DNA of 64,000 bases from Arthrobacter luteolus NBRC 107841 (GCF_001552075.1 NZ_BCQM01000001.1:248001-312000); one strand, 5' to 3'. Counted from the stretch's first letter, positions 1-8,637 are shown. A program made the numbers and translations. Notes: generated from the sequence alone by a model not told the origin.

Positions 1-2
1 AA

Positions 3-626
3 GCTCTGGCCGGCGGCGTCTTCCAGCCCGAGCGCACACCTGCGCAGGATGCGGCGCTTGAGCGCCTGGAAACCGCGCTGGCCCTGGTCGAAGGCTGGGT
101 GGACGAGGTCAGCGCTGCCGCCACCTCCAACCTTCCTTCAGCCGCGGCCCTCCGCGAGATGATCCGGCGGCGGAGGGCCAGCGGCGGTCCCGCTGAGCAC
201 ACCTTCGCATCGCTGGTTGGACTGGAGCTGCGGCCCCGCCGGCTCCGCGATGCCGCTGCCCTGTGGGCGCAGCTGCGCGAAGAACGCGGAATTGAGGGAC
301 GGGATGCCATCTGGGAACACCCCGATCTGATGCCCACCTCCAAAGACCTGGACGACCCGCTGGGATTCAGCAAGCGCCGCGAACTGCTCGACGCCTCCGA
401 TTCCGATGTCGATGCGGCCCTGCGGCGGCTGCTTGAGGGCGGATTCGACCAGGACGCCCCCGGCACGCCCGCCGATCCCGCTGCTGATCCCTCCGGCGAA
501 ACCCGTCCGGACGCCGAGGCGGACTCCTCCGGAGACGCGCAGCCGGACGGAAGCCCGGAGGACGGATCTGATGCAGAGAACGACGCAGAGAACCCTGACA
601 ACGGCAAGGACGGCAACGCGTCCTAG
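3..626 (+). CDS. Zinc-dependent metalloprotease, DUF2342 family (C-terminal part)
   Basis: The reading frame is open from the first bases of the window, so the start lies upstream and only about 207 C-terminal residues are visible. The segment ALALVEGWVDEV followed by LRPRRLRDAAALW is typical of the C-terminal half of the actinobacterial DUF2342 (putative zinc metallopeptidase) family. The metal-binding HExxH would lie upstream and is not seen. The last 60 or so residues are acidic and rich in Asp, Pro and Gly, so probably disordered. The gene converges on the next one and a strong hairpin separates them. The family call is good; the biochemical role of DUF2342 proteins is poorly known. Confidence 0.8.
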   Translation, partial: ALAGGVFQPERTPAQDAALERLETALALVEGWVDEVSAAATSNLPSAAALREMIRRRRASGGPAEHTFASLVGLELRPRRLRDAAALWAQLREERGIEGRDAIWEHPDLMPTSKDLDDPLGFSKRRELLDASDSDVDAALRRLLEGGFDQDAPGTPADPAADPSGETRPDAEADSSGDAQPDGSPEDGSDAENDAENPDNGKDGNAS

Positions 627-650
627 GCCGCAGACCTTCCTCAGCCAGTG

Positions 651-692
651 ACTGAAACACCCCGGGCAGCGAACCGCCCGGGGTGTTTCAGT
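651..692. terminator. Bidirectional hairpin terminator
   Basis: A perfect 17-bp stem (651-667 with 676-692) encloses an 8-nt loop between two convergent genes. The stop codon of the minus-strand gene (688-690) lies inside the stem, so that gene's last codon is part of its own terminator. Confidence 0.85.
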
Positions 693-1260
693 CTTCGGAC
701 ATCTCGCCTTTGAGCCCGCGCGCGCTGGCAAAGGCCGCGCCGGAGAGAAAAGCCTTGGCCGTCTCAGTCTGTGGGTAGGACTCCAGGAGGCGCCAGAACC
801 GGGGTCCGTGTGACGCCTCAATCAGGTGGGCAAGTTCGTGCAGCAGAACGTAGTCAACGACCCAGGGCGGCATGCCTGCCAGTTTGTCCGACAGCCGGAT
901 GGTGCCGCGTGCCGGTGTGGCCGAGCCCCAGCGCGAGTTCTGGTTGCTGACCCACCGCACCGAAACCGGCTTGGCCGCCCCGCCGAGGTAGCGGTCCGAA
1001 AGCTCGGCTGCGCGCCGCGCCAGGTCGGTTTCCCCGCTGGCGGGGTCCGGTGCCGGAGCAGCCGCTGCCCGGGTCTCCAACCGGTCCACCATGCGCTGAA
1101 CCCAATCCGCTTCCTGCGCCCGGGTGAAGTGCGCCGGAATGGACACCACTGCTACCCCGTCCCGGAAAACCGCGTTGACTGTGCGCTTCCGCCGGGCCGA
1201 CCGGCGCACTTCAATGGGCAGGCCGCCACGGGTGGTGGCAGGAACAGACGGGGTGGGCAT
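688..1260 (-). CDS. YgjP/M48-type metallopeptidase (DUF45)
   Basis: A 190-residue protein with the zinc-binding motif HELAHLIEASHGPRFW (HExxH plus a downstream His) and the upstream RWGSA-type segment, as in YgjP/WLM-like DUF45 metallopeptidases. A cytoplasmic zinc peptidase is expected; the substrate is unknown. No signal peptide or membrane segment is seen. A -10-like TAAGCT ends 6 nt before the ATG, so the mRNA is probably leaderless. Length is slightly short for the family (about 230) but all motifs are present. Confidence 0.85.
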   Translation of the reverse strand: MPTPSVPATTRGGLPIEVRRSARRKRTVNAVFRDGVAVVSIPAHFTRAQEADWVQRMVDRLETRAAAAPAPDPASGETDLARRAAELSDRYLGGAAKPVSVRWVSNQNSRWGSATPARGTIRLSDKLAGMPPWVVDYVLLHELAHLIEASHGPRFWRLLESYPQTETAKAFLSGAAFASARGLKGEMSED

Positions 1261-1266
1261 GTCTCC

Positions 1267-1272
1267 AGCTTA
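1267..1272 (-). promoter_or_regulatory. -10 element, leaderless metallopeptidase mRNA
   Basis: TAAGCT on the minus strand ends 6 nt before the ATG at 1260, which would place transcription start on the start codon. No convincing -35 is seen. Confidence 0.45.
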
Positions 1273-1383
1273 TTCCGGCAGCCGGCAGGTTCGTGAACCT
1301 GTGGATAACCCTGGAAGCGGTTTCACCGCGTGCCAGCATGGGTGCTCCCACGTTTTCAGACCGCTGTCTTCAGGAGGCCCAGC

Positions 1384-2445
1384 ATGCGGATCAACCCCGG
1401 AATCTATGTTCTGGACCTTGGCCCTGACCGCAGGCAGTTCGGCCTGGGCGCCGGGGCGCTGCTGCTGGCCGGCCTCACTGCCGCCGATCTGGCATTTGTC
1501 GGGCACCTGCGCGGCGGGGTTCCGGACGGTACGGAGCAGACGGCTGCCGCAGCGGCAGGCATCGGCGCAGAACGGCAGTCGCAGCTGTTGACAGCCCTGG
1601 CACCTGTCCTGCTGCCCTGCCCCGGCAGCCAGTATCCATTGCCTCCCCTGCGGCAGGAACGGCTCTCGCCGGACATCCAGCGGCTCTCCGCGGTATATGG
1701 CCAGGACGCCTCCGGAGCTGTCGCCCGCCGGGCAGGTGCCGCCGTCGAAATCCAGGGCCTGGGCCGCTGCGGGGCACTCCTTGCCCGCACCCTGGCAGCT
1801 GCCGGAATCGGCACCCTGCTCCTGGGCGACCCGAACGTAGTCGCGCCCTCCGACGTGGGACCCGCCTACGCGCTGACCGACATTGGCATGCAGCGGTTCC
1901 AGGCAGTCAGACGGCACCTGTACCGGATCGACCCGACCGTCCGGGTCCTCTCCGTTCCGGGACCGGCTGCGGGCCGGCCCGCAGCCGGCACGGACCTGGC
2001 TGTCCTCGTCTCCGACCAGCCCGGCCCGCTGCTCTCAGCTGGCGGCGGTGAACGCGAGCAGCCCCATCTCGCGGTTGCGGTCCAGCAGTACGGCTACCAG
2101 GTCGGCCCGCTCGTAGTGCCGGGATCCACTGCCTGCCTGGGCTGCCTGGACCGGTACCGCGGCGATGCCGATCCCGGCTGGTACGCCTCCTCCGCGGCGC
2201 CGGCGCCGCCTGACCCCGGCGGCCAGCAGGGACCCGGCGGCGAGGAAGTCTCGGCGGCTGGCCTGGCAGCGGGGATCGCCGCGGGCCAGGCGCTGTCCTT
2301 CATCGACGGCGTGGCCCAGCCCGTGACGTGGTCCGCCGTGCTTCAGCTGCGCACTGCTGACGGACACATCGGAGTGGAACCACTCGAGTTCCATCCCGGG
2401 TGCGGCTGCCGGCTCCAGTCCGCCGGCGCAAACAAGGCGGCCTAA
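1384..2445 (+). CDS. Orphan cyclodehydratase-like E1 (ThiF-fold) protein
   Basis: A 353-residue protein resembling the ocin-ThiF/TOMM cyclodehydratase (C-protein) family, which binds leader peptides in thiazole/oxazole peptide maturation. The ATG at 1384 is preceded by AGGAGG six bases upstream. A Rossmann GLGRCG lies near residues 125-130. CLGC (Cys251, Cys254) and C-terminal CGC (Cys340, Cys342) could form the usual structural zinc site. The NLxRQ-type Arg motif of active E1 enzymes is not apparent, so adenylation may be lost. No YcaO, precursor peptide or dehydrogenase gene is in the window. Its stop overlaps the stop of convergent uvrD2. The substrate is unknown. Confidence 0.75.
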   Translation: MRINPGIYVLDLGPDRRQFGLGAGALLLAGLTAADLAFVGHLRGGVPDGTEQTAAAAAGIGAERQSQLLTALAPVLLPCPGSQYPLPPLRQERLSPDIQRLSAVYGQDASGAVARRAGAAVEIQGLGRCGALLARTLAAAGIGTLLLGDPNVVAPSDVGPAYALTDIGMQRFQAVRRHLYRIDPTVRVLSVPGPAAGRPAAGTDLAVLVSDQPGPLLSAGGGEREQPHLAVAVQQYGYQVGPLVVPGSTACLGCLDRYRGDADPGWYASSAAPAPPDPGGQQGPGGEEVSAAGLAAGIAAGQALSFIDGVAQPVTWSAVLQLRTADGHIGVEPLEFHPGCGCRLQSAGANKAA

Positions 2446-4565
2446 GCGCCGGGGTGGGCGGCGAGCACGGCCAGCACTGCCTCACCGTAGCGTTCCAGCT
2501 TGGACGGTCCCACCCCCGGAAGGGTGGCCAGCCGGTTCAGCGTTGGCGGTTTGTCCTCAGCGATGGCCACCAGCGTCGCATCGGTGAAGACAACAAACGC
2601 CGGAATGCCCGCCTCGGCAGCAGTTCCGCGGCGCCAATCCCGCAGCGCCTCAAACGTCACTTCGTCATAGGTCGCAGGACAGTCCCCGCATCTGCCCATC
2701 TTCCGCTCAGCACCGGAGCCGAGAAGTGTCCCGCACACCCGGCACTTTGCCGGACCGGCAACCTTTTTGCGGGCCGTCCTTACCTGCCGCGGTCCGGCGG
2801 CGTCCCGTGCGGTATTGGGCCGCAGCCCGTCCAGGAACCGCGACGGCTTGCGGTTGGCCCGGCCGCCCGGTGTCCGGGCCGTAGACCAGGACAGTGCCAG
2901 ATGCACCCGCGCGCGGGTGATCCCGACGTAGAGCAAGCGCCGTTCCTCATCCACAGCTTCCGGCGTGTCCGCGAAGGAGATCGGCATCAGGCCTTCACTC
3001 AGTCCCACCAGGAACACGGCGTCCCATTCCAGGCCCTTGGCCGAGTGAAGGCTCGCCAGGGTCACGCCCTGGACTTTCGGCGCGTGCTGCGCGGCAGCGC
3101 GCTCCTCGAGTTCGGCGGAGAAGTCCTGCAGGGTGAAAATGCTCTCCGGATCCAACGTCCGGTTCGCGTGCAGCTCATCGGCGAGCGCCACCAGGGCGGC
3201 GAGGGATTCCCAGCGTTCGCGGGTCGCTCCTCCCCCGGAGGGCGCTTCCGCGGTGTAGCCGAGGTTCGCAAGGATGTCCCGCACCACCTGCGGCACCGGT
3301 TCGTTTCCCACGGAGCGGGCCGCAGCGCGCAGCTGCAGCATCGCGTCGCGGACTTCCCGCCGGGCGAAGAAGCGCTCCCCACCGCGCAGCTGGTAGCCGA
3401 TTCCGGCGGTGGCCAGAGCCTGCTCGTAGGCCTGGGACTGCCCGTTCGTCCGGAACAGGACGGCGATCTGGCTGGGTTCGATGCCTTCCTCGACCAGCTT
3501 CCGGATCCGCGCGGCGACCTGGGCAGCCTCTGCTTCATCATCGGAGCACTCAGTGAACGTTGGTTCCGGGCCGGAGCTGCGCTGCGCTATCAGTTCCAGC
3601 GGCTCGGGCCAGGGGGGCGCGTTCCGCGAACGTTCCCCTTCAGCCGTCCGGGCAGCCAGGATGCGGTTGGCCAGGTTGACCACCTGCGGAGTGGAACGGT
3701 AATCCCGCACCAGCTTCACCACCTGCGCGCCCGGGAAGCGGTGCGTGAATTCCAGCAGATGCCGTGATGTGGCCCCGGTGAAGGAGTAAATGGTCTGGCT
3801 GGCATCACCCACCACGCAGAGTTCGTTCCGCTCCCCCAGCCACAGGTCCAGCAGGCGCTGCTGCAGCGGGGAAACGTCCTGGTACTCGTCCACCACGAAG
3901 TGCCGGTACTGGTCCCGCACCGCGGCGGCCACCCGGGGGTCCTCCTGCAGGATGCCCACAATAATCAGCAGCACGTCCTCGAAATCGATGACGTTGCGGT
4001 CAACCTTCACATCCTCGTAGGACTGGAAGATCCGGGACACGGTGGTGAGGTCAAACCCGGCGGGGGCGTCCCGTCCCGCGGCTGCCCGCACGTAGCTGTC
4101 CGGGGTGAGCATGGAGACCTTGGCCCATTCGATTTCCGCTGCCACGTCGCGGATCGCGGCGCGGTCGGTGGAGAGCCGCAGCCGGCGTGCAGCTTCAGCG
4201 ATCAGCTGCGCTTTGTGGTCCAGCAGCCCGGGCAGGGGCCCGCCAACCGTCTGCGGCCAGAAGTACTGCAGCTGCTTGAGCGCCGCGGCATGGAAAGTCT
4301 TCGCCTGGACGCCCCCTGCCCCCAGATCCCGCAGCCGGGTGCGCATTTCAGCTGCGGCCCGGGCGGTGAAGGTAACGGCGAGGACCTGCTGCGGCTTGTA
4401 CAGGCCTGAGTGGACGCCGTACGCCATGCGGTGGGTGATGGCCCGGGTCTTGCCGGTGCCGGCACCGGCCAGGACACACAGCGGCCCGTTCAGCGTGGTC
4501 GCGACTTCGCGCTGTTCGTCGTCGAGCCCCGCGAGGATCCGTGCTTCGAGCGAATCGGTGATCAT
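2442..4565 (-). CDS. uvrD2: ATP-dependent DNA helicase UvrD2
   Basis: A 707-residue superfamily 1A helicase for DNA unwinding in repair. Walker A (AGAGTGKT, about residues 33-40), the VDEYQDVSPLQ Walker B segment, GDASQTIYSFTGA (motif III) and the C-terminal motifs ASLHSAKGLEWD and LLYVGITRAR are all present. A four-cysteine zinc ribbon (CRVC near 608, CGDC near 626) and an HRDC domain (about 640-707) end the protein; this motor plus HRDC arrangement is that of mycobacterial UvrD2. The ATG overlaps the nudC stop (ATGA), so the two are co-transcribed with nudC first. Confidence 0.95.
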   Translation of the reverse strand: MITDSLEARILAGLDDEQREVATTLNGPLCVLAGAGTGKTRAITHRMAYGVHSGLYKPQQVLAVTFTARAAAEMRTRLRDLGAGGVQAKTFHAAALKQLQYFWPQTVGGPLPGLLDHKAQLIAEAARRLRLSTDRAAIRDVAAEIEWAKVSMLTPDSYVRAAAGRDAPAGFDLTTVSRIFQSYEDVKVDRNVIDFEDVLLIIVGILQEDPRVAAAVRDQYRHFVVDEYQDVSPLQQRLLDLWLGERNELCVVGDASQTIYSFTGATSRHLLEFTHRFPGAQVVKLVRDYRSTPQVVNLANRILAARTAEGERSRNAPPWPEPLELIAQRSSGPEPTFTECSDDEAEAAQVAARIRKLVEEGIEPSQIAVLFRTNGQSQAYEQALATAGIGYQLRGGERFFARREVRDAMLQLRAAARSVGNEPVPQVVRDILANLGYTAEAPSGGGATRERWESLAALVALADELHANRTLDPESIFTLQDFSAELEERAAAQHAPKVQGVTLASLHSAKGLEWDAVFLVGLSEGLMPISFADTPEAVDEERRLLYVGITRARVHLALSWSTARTPGGRANRKPSRFLDGLRPNTARDAAGPRQVRTARKKVAGPAKCRVCGTLLGSGAERKMGRCGDCPATYDEVTFEALRDWRRGTAAEAGIPAFVVFTDATLVAIAEDKPPTLNRLATLPGVGPSKLERYGEAVLAVLAAHPGA

Positions 4566-5539
4566 TTGCCGCCTGCCGGAACCGGCTCGGGCACGGGCCC
4601 GCCGTACCAGCGGTCAATCAGGTTGCGGGCGATGGAGATCGAGGACGGGATGGTCAGCTCTCCCGAGGCCACGGCCTCGGTAAGTTCCTTACGGGTAAAC
4701 CAGCGCACGTCTGACATCTCGACGCCATCGGCCTGCGGTTCGGTTCCGTCTGCCTCAGCGCAGAAACCGAGCATCAGGGAACAAGGGAACGGCCAGGGCT
4801 GCGAGCCGAGGTACTGCGGATTACGCACCACGACACCGGATTCCTCCGCCACCTCGCGGATCACCGCCGCTTCCAGCGATTCCCCCGGCTCGACGAAGCC
4901 GGCGAGCGTGGAGTACCGGTTGCCGGGCCAGGCAGCCGCTGAGCCGAGCAGGATGCGGTCCTGTGGATCGGTGATGGCCACGATGATCGCCGGATCAGTG
5001 CGGGGAAAGTGCTGGCTGCCGTCCTCCGGGCAGCGGCGTACCCAGCCGCCCTGTTCCAGCCCGGTGGGCGCGCCGCAGCGCGGGCAGTGGGTGTGCGTGG
5101 CATGCCAGTTCGATACTGCGCTGGCTTCGACAAAGAGTCCCGCGTCCAGCGCTCCCAGAGTTGTCGCAACCTCCCGCAGGCCGGCCCAGCGGGCACCGTC
5201 CACGGCGGGTGCCGCTTCCGGCTCCGGCACGGTGACCATCACAATGTCAGCGCCAACGTCAGCTGAGCCTGCTTCGAGCGTCCGGCCCAGATAGACCGGG
5301 TCGGTGCCGAAGCCGCCGGGCCCGGGCCGCTGCAGGACCAGTTCTGAGTTGTTCCGGCTGGTGTCCCGGATCAGGGTTTTCCCGCCGGAAATGTACATCA
5401 CCCGGGTGGTCGGCAGGTCAAGGATGGTCTCGAAGAGATCTTCGGCGGCTCTCCGTTCACTGCCCCGGTCCACGGCGCCGCGGGCGAGCGGCAGCGCTCC
5501 AAGTTGCGGGGTCTCTGCTGTGCGTAGCGGGCTGGTCAT
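4562..5539 (-). CDS. nudC: NAD(+) diphosphatase / mRNA decapping hydrolase NudC
   Basis: A 325-residue Nudix hydrolase that cleaves NAD(H) to NMN and AMP and, in characterised homologues, removes NAD caps from RNA. Zinc ligands Cys152, Cys155 and Cys170 precede the Nudix box (about 214-236, GFVEPGES then REVAEESG). The SQPWPFPCSLM segment is the NudC-specific NAD-binding motif. I chose the ATG at 5539 because a TACGGT -10 ends 6 nt upstream; an in-frame ATG at 5569 is possible but has no better signal. First gene of a nudC-uvrD2 unit, divergent from the phosphotransferase gene. Confidence 0.93.
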   Translation of the reverse strand: MTSPLRTAETPQLGALPLARGAVDRGSERRAAEDLFETILDLPTTRVMYISGGKTLIRDTSRNNSELVLQRPGPGGFGTDPVYLGRTLEAGSADVGADIVMVTVPEPEAAPAVDGARWAGLREVATTLGALDAGLFVEASAVSNWHATHTHCPRCGAPTGLEQGGWVRRCPEDGSQHFPRTDPAIIVAITDPQDRILLGSAAAWPGNRYSTLAGFVEPGESLEAAVIREVAEESGVVVRNPQYLGSQPWPFPCSLMLGFCAEADGTEPQADGVEMSDVRWFTRKELTEAVASGELTIPSSISIARNLIDRWYGGPVPEPVPAGGK

Positions 5540-5545
5540 ATACCT

Positions 5546-5551
5546 ACCGTA
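5546..5551 (-). promoter_or_regulatory. -10 element, leaderless nudC mRNA
   Basis: TACGGT on the minus strand ends 6 nt before the nudC ATG at 5539. The -35 region is weak. Confidence 0.45.
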
Positions 5552-5679
5552 CTGACTGAGGAAGCCCAAGCGGAAAGCGGGATGCCGCGCAGTGGATAGA
5601 GCACCCGCCCCGCTGAGGTTTTCCTCACGCTCTTCCGACTCGCCGGGGGTCTATGGGTTACTCCCGCCACATGTGCCCC

Positions 5680-5685
5680 TACGGT
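5680..5685 (+). promoter_or_regulatory. -10 element, leaderless phosphotransferase mRNA
   Basis: TACGGT ends 7 nt before the GTG at 5693. It is the same hexamer as on the opposite strand in front of nudC, so the 153-bp gap may hold two similar divergent promoters. Confidence 0.4.
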
Positions 5686-5692
5686 TGAAGGT

Positions 5693-7069
5693 GTGAAACG
5701 CACACCTATGGAATTGGCAGCCCTGGCCAGCGCCGCCGTACCGGCACTGGCGCTTACCGGTGTCGCCGGTTCGCCGGACGACGTCGCGGATTTCGACTCC
5801 GCACTCCTTGTTGACGACGCCGGCAAACAGTGGCGGGTACGCTCACCCAAGCATGTGGAAGCCAGCATGCGCCTCGAAACCGAGCTGCTGGTGCTGCGCG
5901 CTTTCGTCCCTGCTGTCCGCGCCGAGCTGCCGTTCGCGCTGCCCTATGTCGCCGGAACCGTCCGCCAGGGCGAGCTGTGCACCTTCGTGTACTCCCACCT
6001 GCCCGGAACGACCCGTGACATTGATGACCTGGCCGCCGTTGGCGGTGAGCTGGCCGCCGACATCGGACGCACCATGGCGGCGGTTCACGCCCTGCCCCAG
6101 TCCCTGGTCAACAACGCGGACCTGCCCAGCTACACGGCCAACGAGTTCCGTCAGCGCAAGCTGAACGAACTCGACCAGGCCGCCACCACCGGCAAAATCC
6201 CCGCCACCCTGCTGCGGCGCTGGGAGCATGCCCTGGAGGATGTCGGTCTGTGGCGGTTCAGTCCCACCGTGGTGCACGGCGACCTCCACGAGGACAACCT
6301 GCTCATCTCCGGCAGCCGGGTCAGCGCCGTCAGCGGTTGGACAGATCTGCGCATCGGGGATCCCGCCGATGACTTTGCCTGGCTGATCGCCGCCAACAAC
6401 ACCGGCTTCACCGACGCCGTCCATGCCGCCTATGTGGCGGCACGCCCGGACGCGGTGGATCCCCACCTCATCCGCCGCGCAGCGCTCTCCGCAGAGTTCG
6501 CCCTGGCCCAGTGGCTGGTGCGCGGGCTAGCCGCGCAGAACCCGGAGATGGTGGCCGAGGCAGAGGACATGCTCTCGACCCTGGAAGCGGACATCCTGGA
6601 GCAGGAGGCTGCCCTGGCCCTGGAACGCGAGTCCGCCCCACCGGAATTCGAACCCGCCGGTGTACCGGCGTCCAATCCCGCCGGCACTGTGAAAAACGCG
6701 GCCGGAACCAAGGTGGGAGCAAAGGCCGAAACCAAGGTGAGCGTCCTGCCCATCAGCGTGGATGAGCCAGGCGTTCTGCAAACCGTGGCTCCGGAGGCTC
6801 CGGCAGCTCCGGCAGCTCCGGCGGAGCAGGTCAGCGGCGTTGACGGCACCGTTCCCGCGGCAGATGAAAAGGCCACCGCCACGTCAGAACACAGCCCCGC
6901 CGGCCCGTCAGCACCCGGGGAGGCCAGCGCACCCGCACTCGCGGCTGAGCCGGAGGAGGCCGCCGGCCCGGCTGCCGCAGCCGGGGAGCCGGGAACGGCG
7001 ACCACAGCAATTCCCCTGACGGACAGCGCGGGTCCCGGCGCTAAGAAGGACCCGCGCCCGGCCAGCTAG
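5693..7069 (+). CDS. APH-fold phosphotransferase with atypical metal site and disordered tail
   Basis: A 458-residue protein whose first 300 or so residues match the aminoglycoside/macrolide phosphotransferase fold. The catalytic motif HGDLHEDN is intact (His195, Asp197, Asn202). In the following metal-binding motif, usually (I/V)D(F/W)..GDP, the sequence is VSGWTDLRIGDP, so Gly215 stands where the magnesium-binding Asp is expected. Residues 310-458 are a low-complexity Ala/Pro/Glu tail, probably disordered. GTG at 5693 is chosen from the -10 spacing; ATG at 5708 is an alternative. Substrate is unknown; antibiotic resistance should not be assumed. Confidence 0.8.
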   Translation: MKRTPMELAALASAAVPALALTGVAGSPDDVADFDSALLVDDAGKQWRVRSPKHVEASMRLETELLVLRAFVPAVRAELPFALPYVAGTVRQGELCTFVYSHLPGTTRDIDDLAAVGGELAADIGRTMAAVHALPQSLVNNADLPSYTANEFRQRKLNELDQAATTGKIPATLLRRWEHALEDVGLWRFSPTVVHGDLHEDNLLISGSRVSAVSGWTDLRIGDPADDFAWLIAANNTGFTDAVHAAYVAARPDAVDPHLIRRAALSAEFALAQWLVRGLAAQNPEMVAEAEDMLSTLEADILEQEAALALERESAPPEFEPAGVPASNPAGTVKNAAGTKVGAKAETKVSVLPISVDEPGVLQTVAPEAPAAPAAPAEQVSGVDGTVPAADEKATATSEHSPAGPSAPGEASAPALAAEPEEAAGPAAAAGEPGTATTAIPLTDSAGPGAKKDPRPAS

Positions 7070-7099
7070 CCGGAGTCCGGGAAGCTGGCCGAAGACCGG

Positions 7100-7139
7100 T
7101 CGAAACCAGCGGTCATTCGGAAGCCAGTGCTGGTTTCGA
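7100..7139. terminator. Inverted repeat at a convergent junction, possible terminator
   Basis: A perfect 11-bp inverted repeat (7100-7110 with 7129-7139) has an 18-nt loop containing the stop codon of the MFS gene. There is no T-run, so it may be a weak terminator or 3' stability hairpin. Confidence 0.4.
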
Positions 7140-8588
7140 TTCCACCGGGCTGGCCTCGTCGTCCGGTCCTGCACCGAACTCGTCTGCCCGTCCCGTCCTG
7201 GGGAACAGGAAGGACAGGATAAAGAATGCGGCGAGCAATCCGGCCTGGATGAGCAGTGTGCTTCGGAAGGCATCCGCGGGTGAACCGTCGGTGATGACCG
7301 AGAAGAACGTTGACCCGAACACCGCCACGCCGATCGAACTGGCGATTGACTGCACGGCCGTGAGCACCCCCGAGGCCGAGCCGATCTCCTCGTCCTTGAC
7401 CGCTGCCAGGATGATGCTGAACAGCGCGGCGATGACCAGACCCGACCCAAAACCGATCACGGCAATCCCCGGCACGATCTGCCAGATATCGAACGGTCCT
7501 TCAGCGCCAAGTTCTATCCAGAGGACCGCAGCTCCGATGATCTGGGCGGCAGCACCGATCTGCAGGACAGCGCGGCCAAGCCGCTCTGCGAGGAAGGCTC
7601 CGCTCAGCGCGCCTCCAACGGCGGTCCCCAAGGCGACGGGCAGGTTACCCAGCCCGGCTTCACCGGCACTGAATCCTTCGCCGATCTGCAGGAACAATGT
7701 CAGGATCAGCTGCGTCCCGATGAGTGCGCTGAAGTAAAGCGCTATGCCTGCCAGACCAAGGGTGTAGGCCCGGCGGGAGAAAATCCCCGGCACAACCAGA
7801 GGAGTCCGGCCGTGCCGGGCCGCTGCTCGTTGATGCCATGCGAACGCCACAAACCCGGCGAGGCCTGCACCAATGCTCAGCCACGTCCAAAGCGGCCAGT
7901 CCTGCTCCTGTCCGAAGTTCAGCGGCAGAACCAGCAGCGCCGACGCCACGATAATGATGGCCGCTCCCACAATGTCCACCCCGACCGTCTTGTCTCCGGC
8001 CCGGCGGGGAAGAATGCGCCACGCGATGATGAAAGCCGCCAGACCGATGGGCACGTTGACGAGGAAAACTGCACGCCATCCAAGCCCCAGGAGATTGGCT
8101 TCGATGAGGCCGCCGCCAATAATCGGTCCCAGGATGCCACCCAAGCCCAGCACCGGTCCGAAAACGCCGAAAACCTGTGCCAGTTCCCTGCCGGAGAAGT
8201 TCTCCCGCAGCAGCCCCAGACCCTGAGGCAGCAGCATTGCACCGGCGAGGCCCTGCAGCAGCCGCACTGTGATGAGGACTTCGATACTGGGGGCAAGGGC
8301 GCAGAGCAGGGAGATGACCGTGAACGCCAGAAGGCTTGCCAGGAACATCGGGCGGCGGCCGAAACGGTCTCCCAGCCGTCCACCCAGGATCAGCCCCGCA
8401 CCGAGAGTCAGGGCGTAGCCGCCGATTACCCACTGGAGTCCGAGCGCGGACGCTCCGAGCGAGCGTTCCAGATCAGGCCCGGCAACGTTGACGATCGTGG
8501 AATCGAGCAGGTCCATGATTTCTGCGGCGAGCATCACCCCGAGGATGAGCCACCGCCAGCGGTAGGGGGTAGCGGCGGTTTCGCCCAT
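7113..8588 (-). CDS. MFS drug efflux transporter, DHA2 (14-TM) family
   Basis: A 491-residue membrane protein with about 14 hydrophobic segments. Motif A appears as GRLGDRFGRRP, and motif C-like GPVLGLGGILGPIIGG marks a proton-coupled antiporter of the EmrB/QacA (DHA2) group. It probably exports hydrophobic or cationic compounds. The ATG at 8588 follows a GGAG ribosome site; longer starts run into the operator. Transcribed divergently from a MarR gene with a palindromic operator between them, which suggests substrate-inducible efflux. Confidence 0.9.
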   Translation of the reverse strand: MGETAATPYRWRWLILGVMLAAEIMDLLDSTIVNVAGPDLERSLGASALGLQWVIGGYALTLGAGLILGGRLGDRFGRRPMFLASLLAFTVISLLCALAPSIEVLITVRLLQGLAGAMLLPQGLGLLRENFSGRELAQVFGVFGPVLGLGGILGPIIGGGLIEANLLGLGWRAVFLVNVPIGLAAFIIAWRILPRRAGDKTVGVDIVGAAIIIVASALLVLPLNFGQEQDWPLWTWLSIGAGLAGFVAFAWHQRAAARHGRTPLVVPGIFSRRAYTLGLAGIALYFSALIGTQLILTLFLQIGEGFSAGEAGLGNLPVALGTAVGGALSGAFLAERLGRAVLQIGAAAQIIGAAVLWIELGAEGPFDIWQIVPGIAVIGFGSGLVIAALFSIILAAVKDEEIGSASGVLTAVQSIASSIGVAVFGSTFFSVITDGSPADAFRSTLLIQAGLLAAFFILSFLFPRTGRADEFGAGPDDEASPVESKPALASE

Positions 8589-8604
8589 TAAGTTGCTCCG
8601 ATTC

Positions 8605-8627
8605 TTGATTATCAATTTGATTGGCAA
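8605..8627. promoter_or_regulatory. Overlapping palindromes, probable MarR operator
   Basis: TTGATTATCAA (8605-8615) is a perfect palindrome about a central T. ATCAATTTGAT (8611-8621) is a second, overlapping one, and TTGATTGGCAA follows. TTG...CAA dyads of this size are typical of MarR-family sites. The cluster overlaps the likely -10 of the MFS gene (GATAAT on the minus strand) and the -35 of marR, so one regulator could control both. Confidence 0.7.
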
Positions 8628-8637
8628 CTTTGAGTAT

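Noticed and set aside
2400-3767. Long plus-strand reading frame of 455 codons opposite uvrD2
   Set aside because: It lies entirely antisense to a clear helicase gene, has no domain or ribosome site, and is the expected by-product of high third-position GC.
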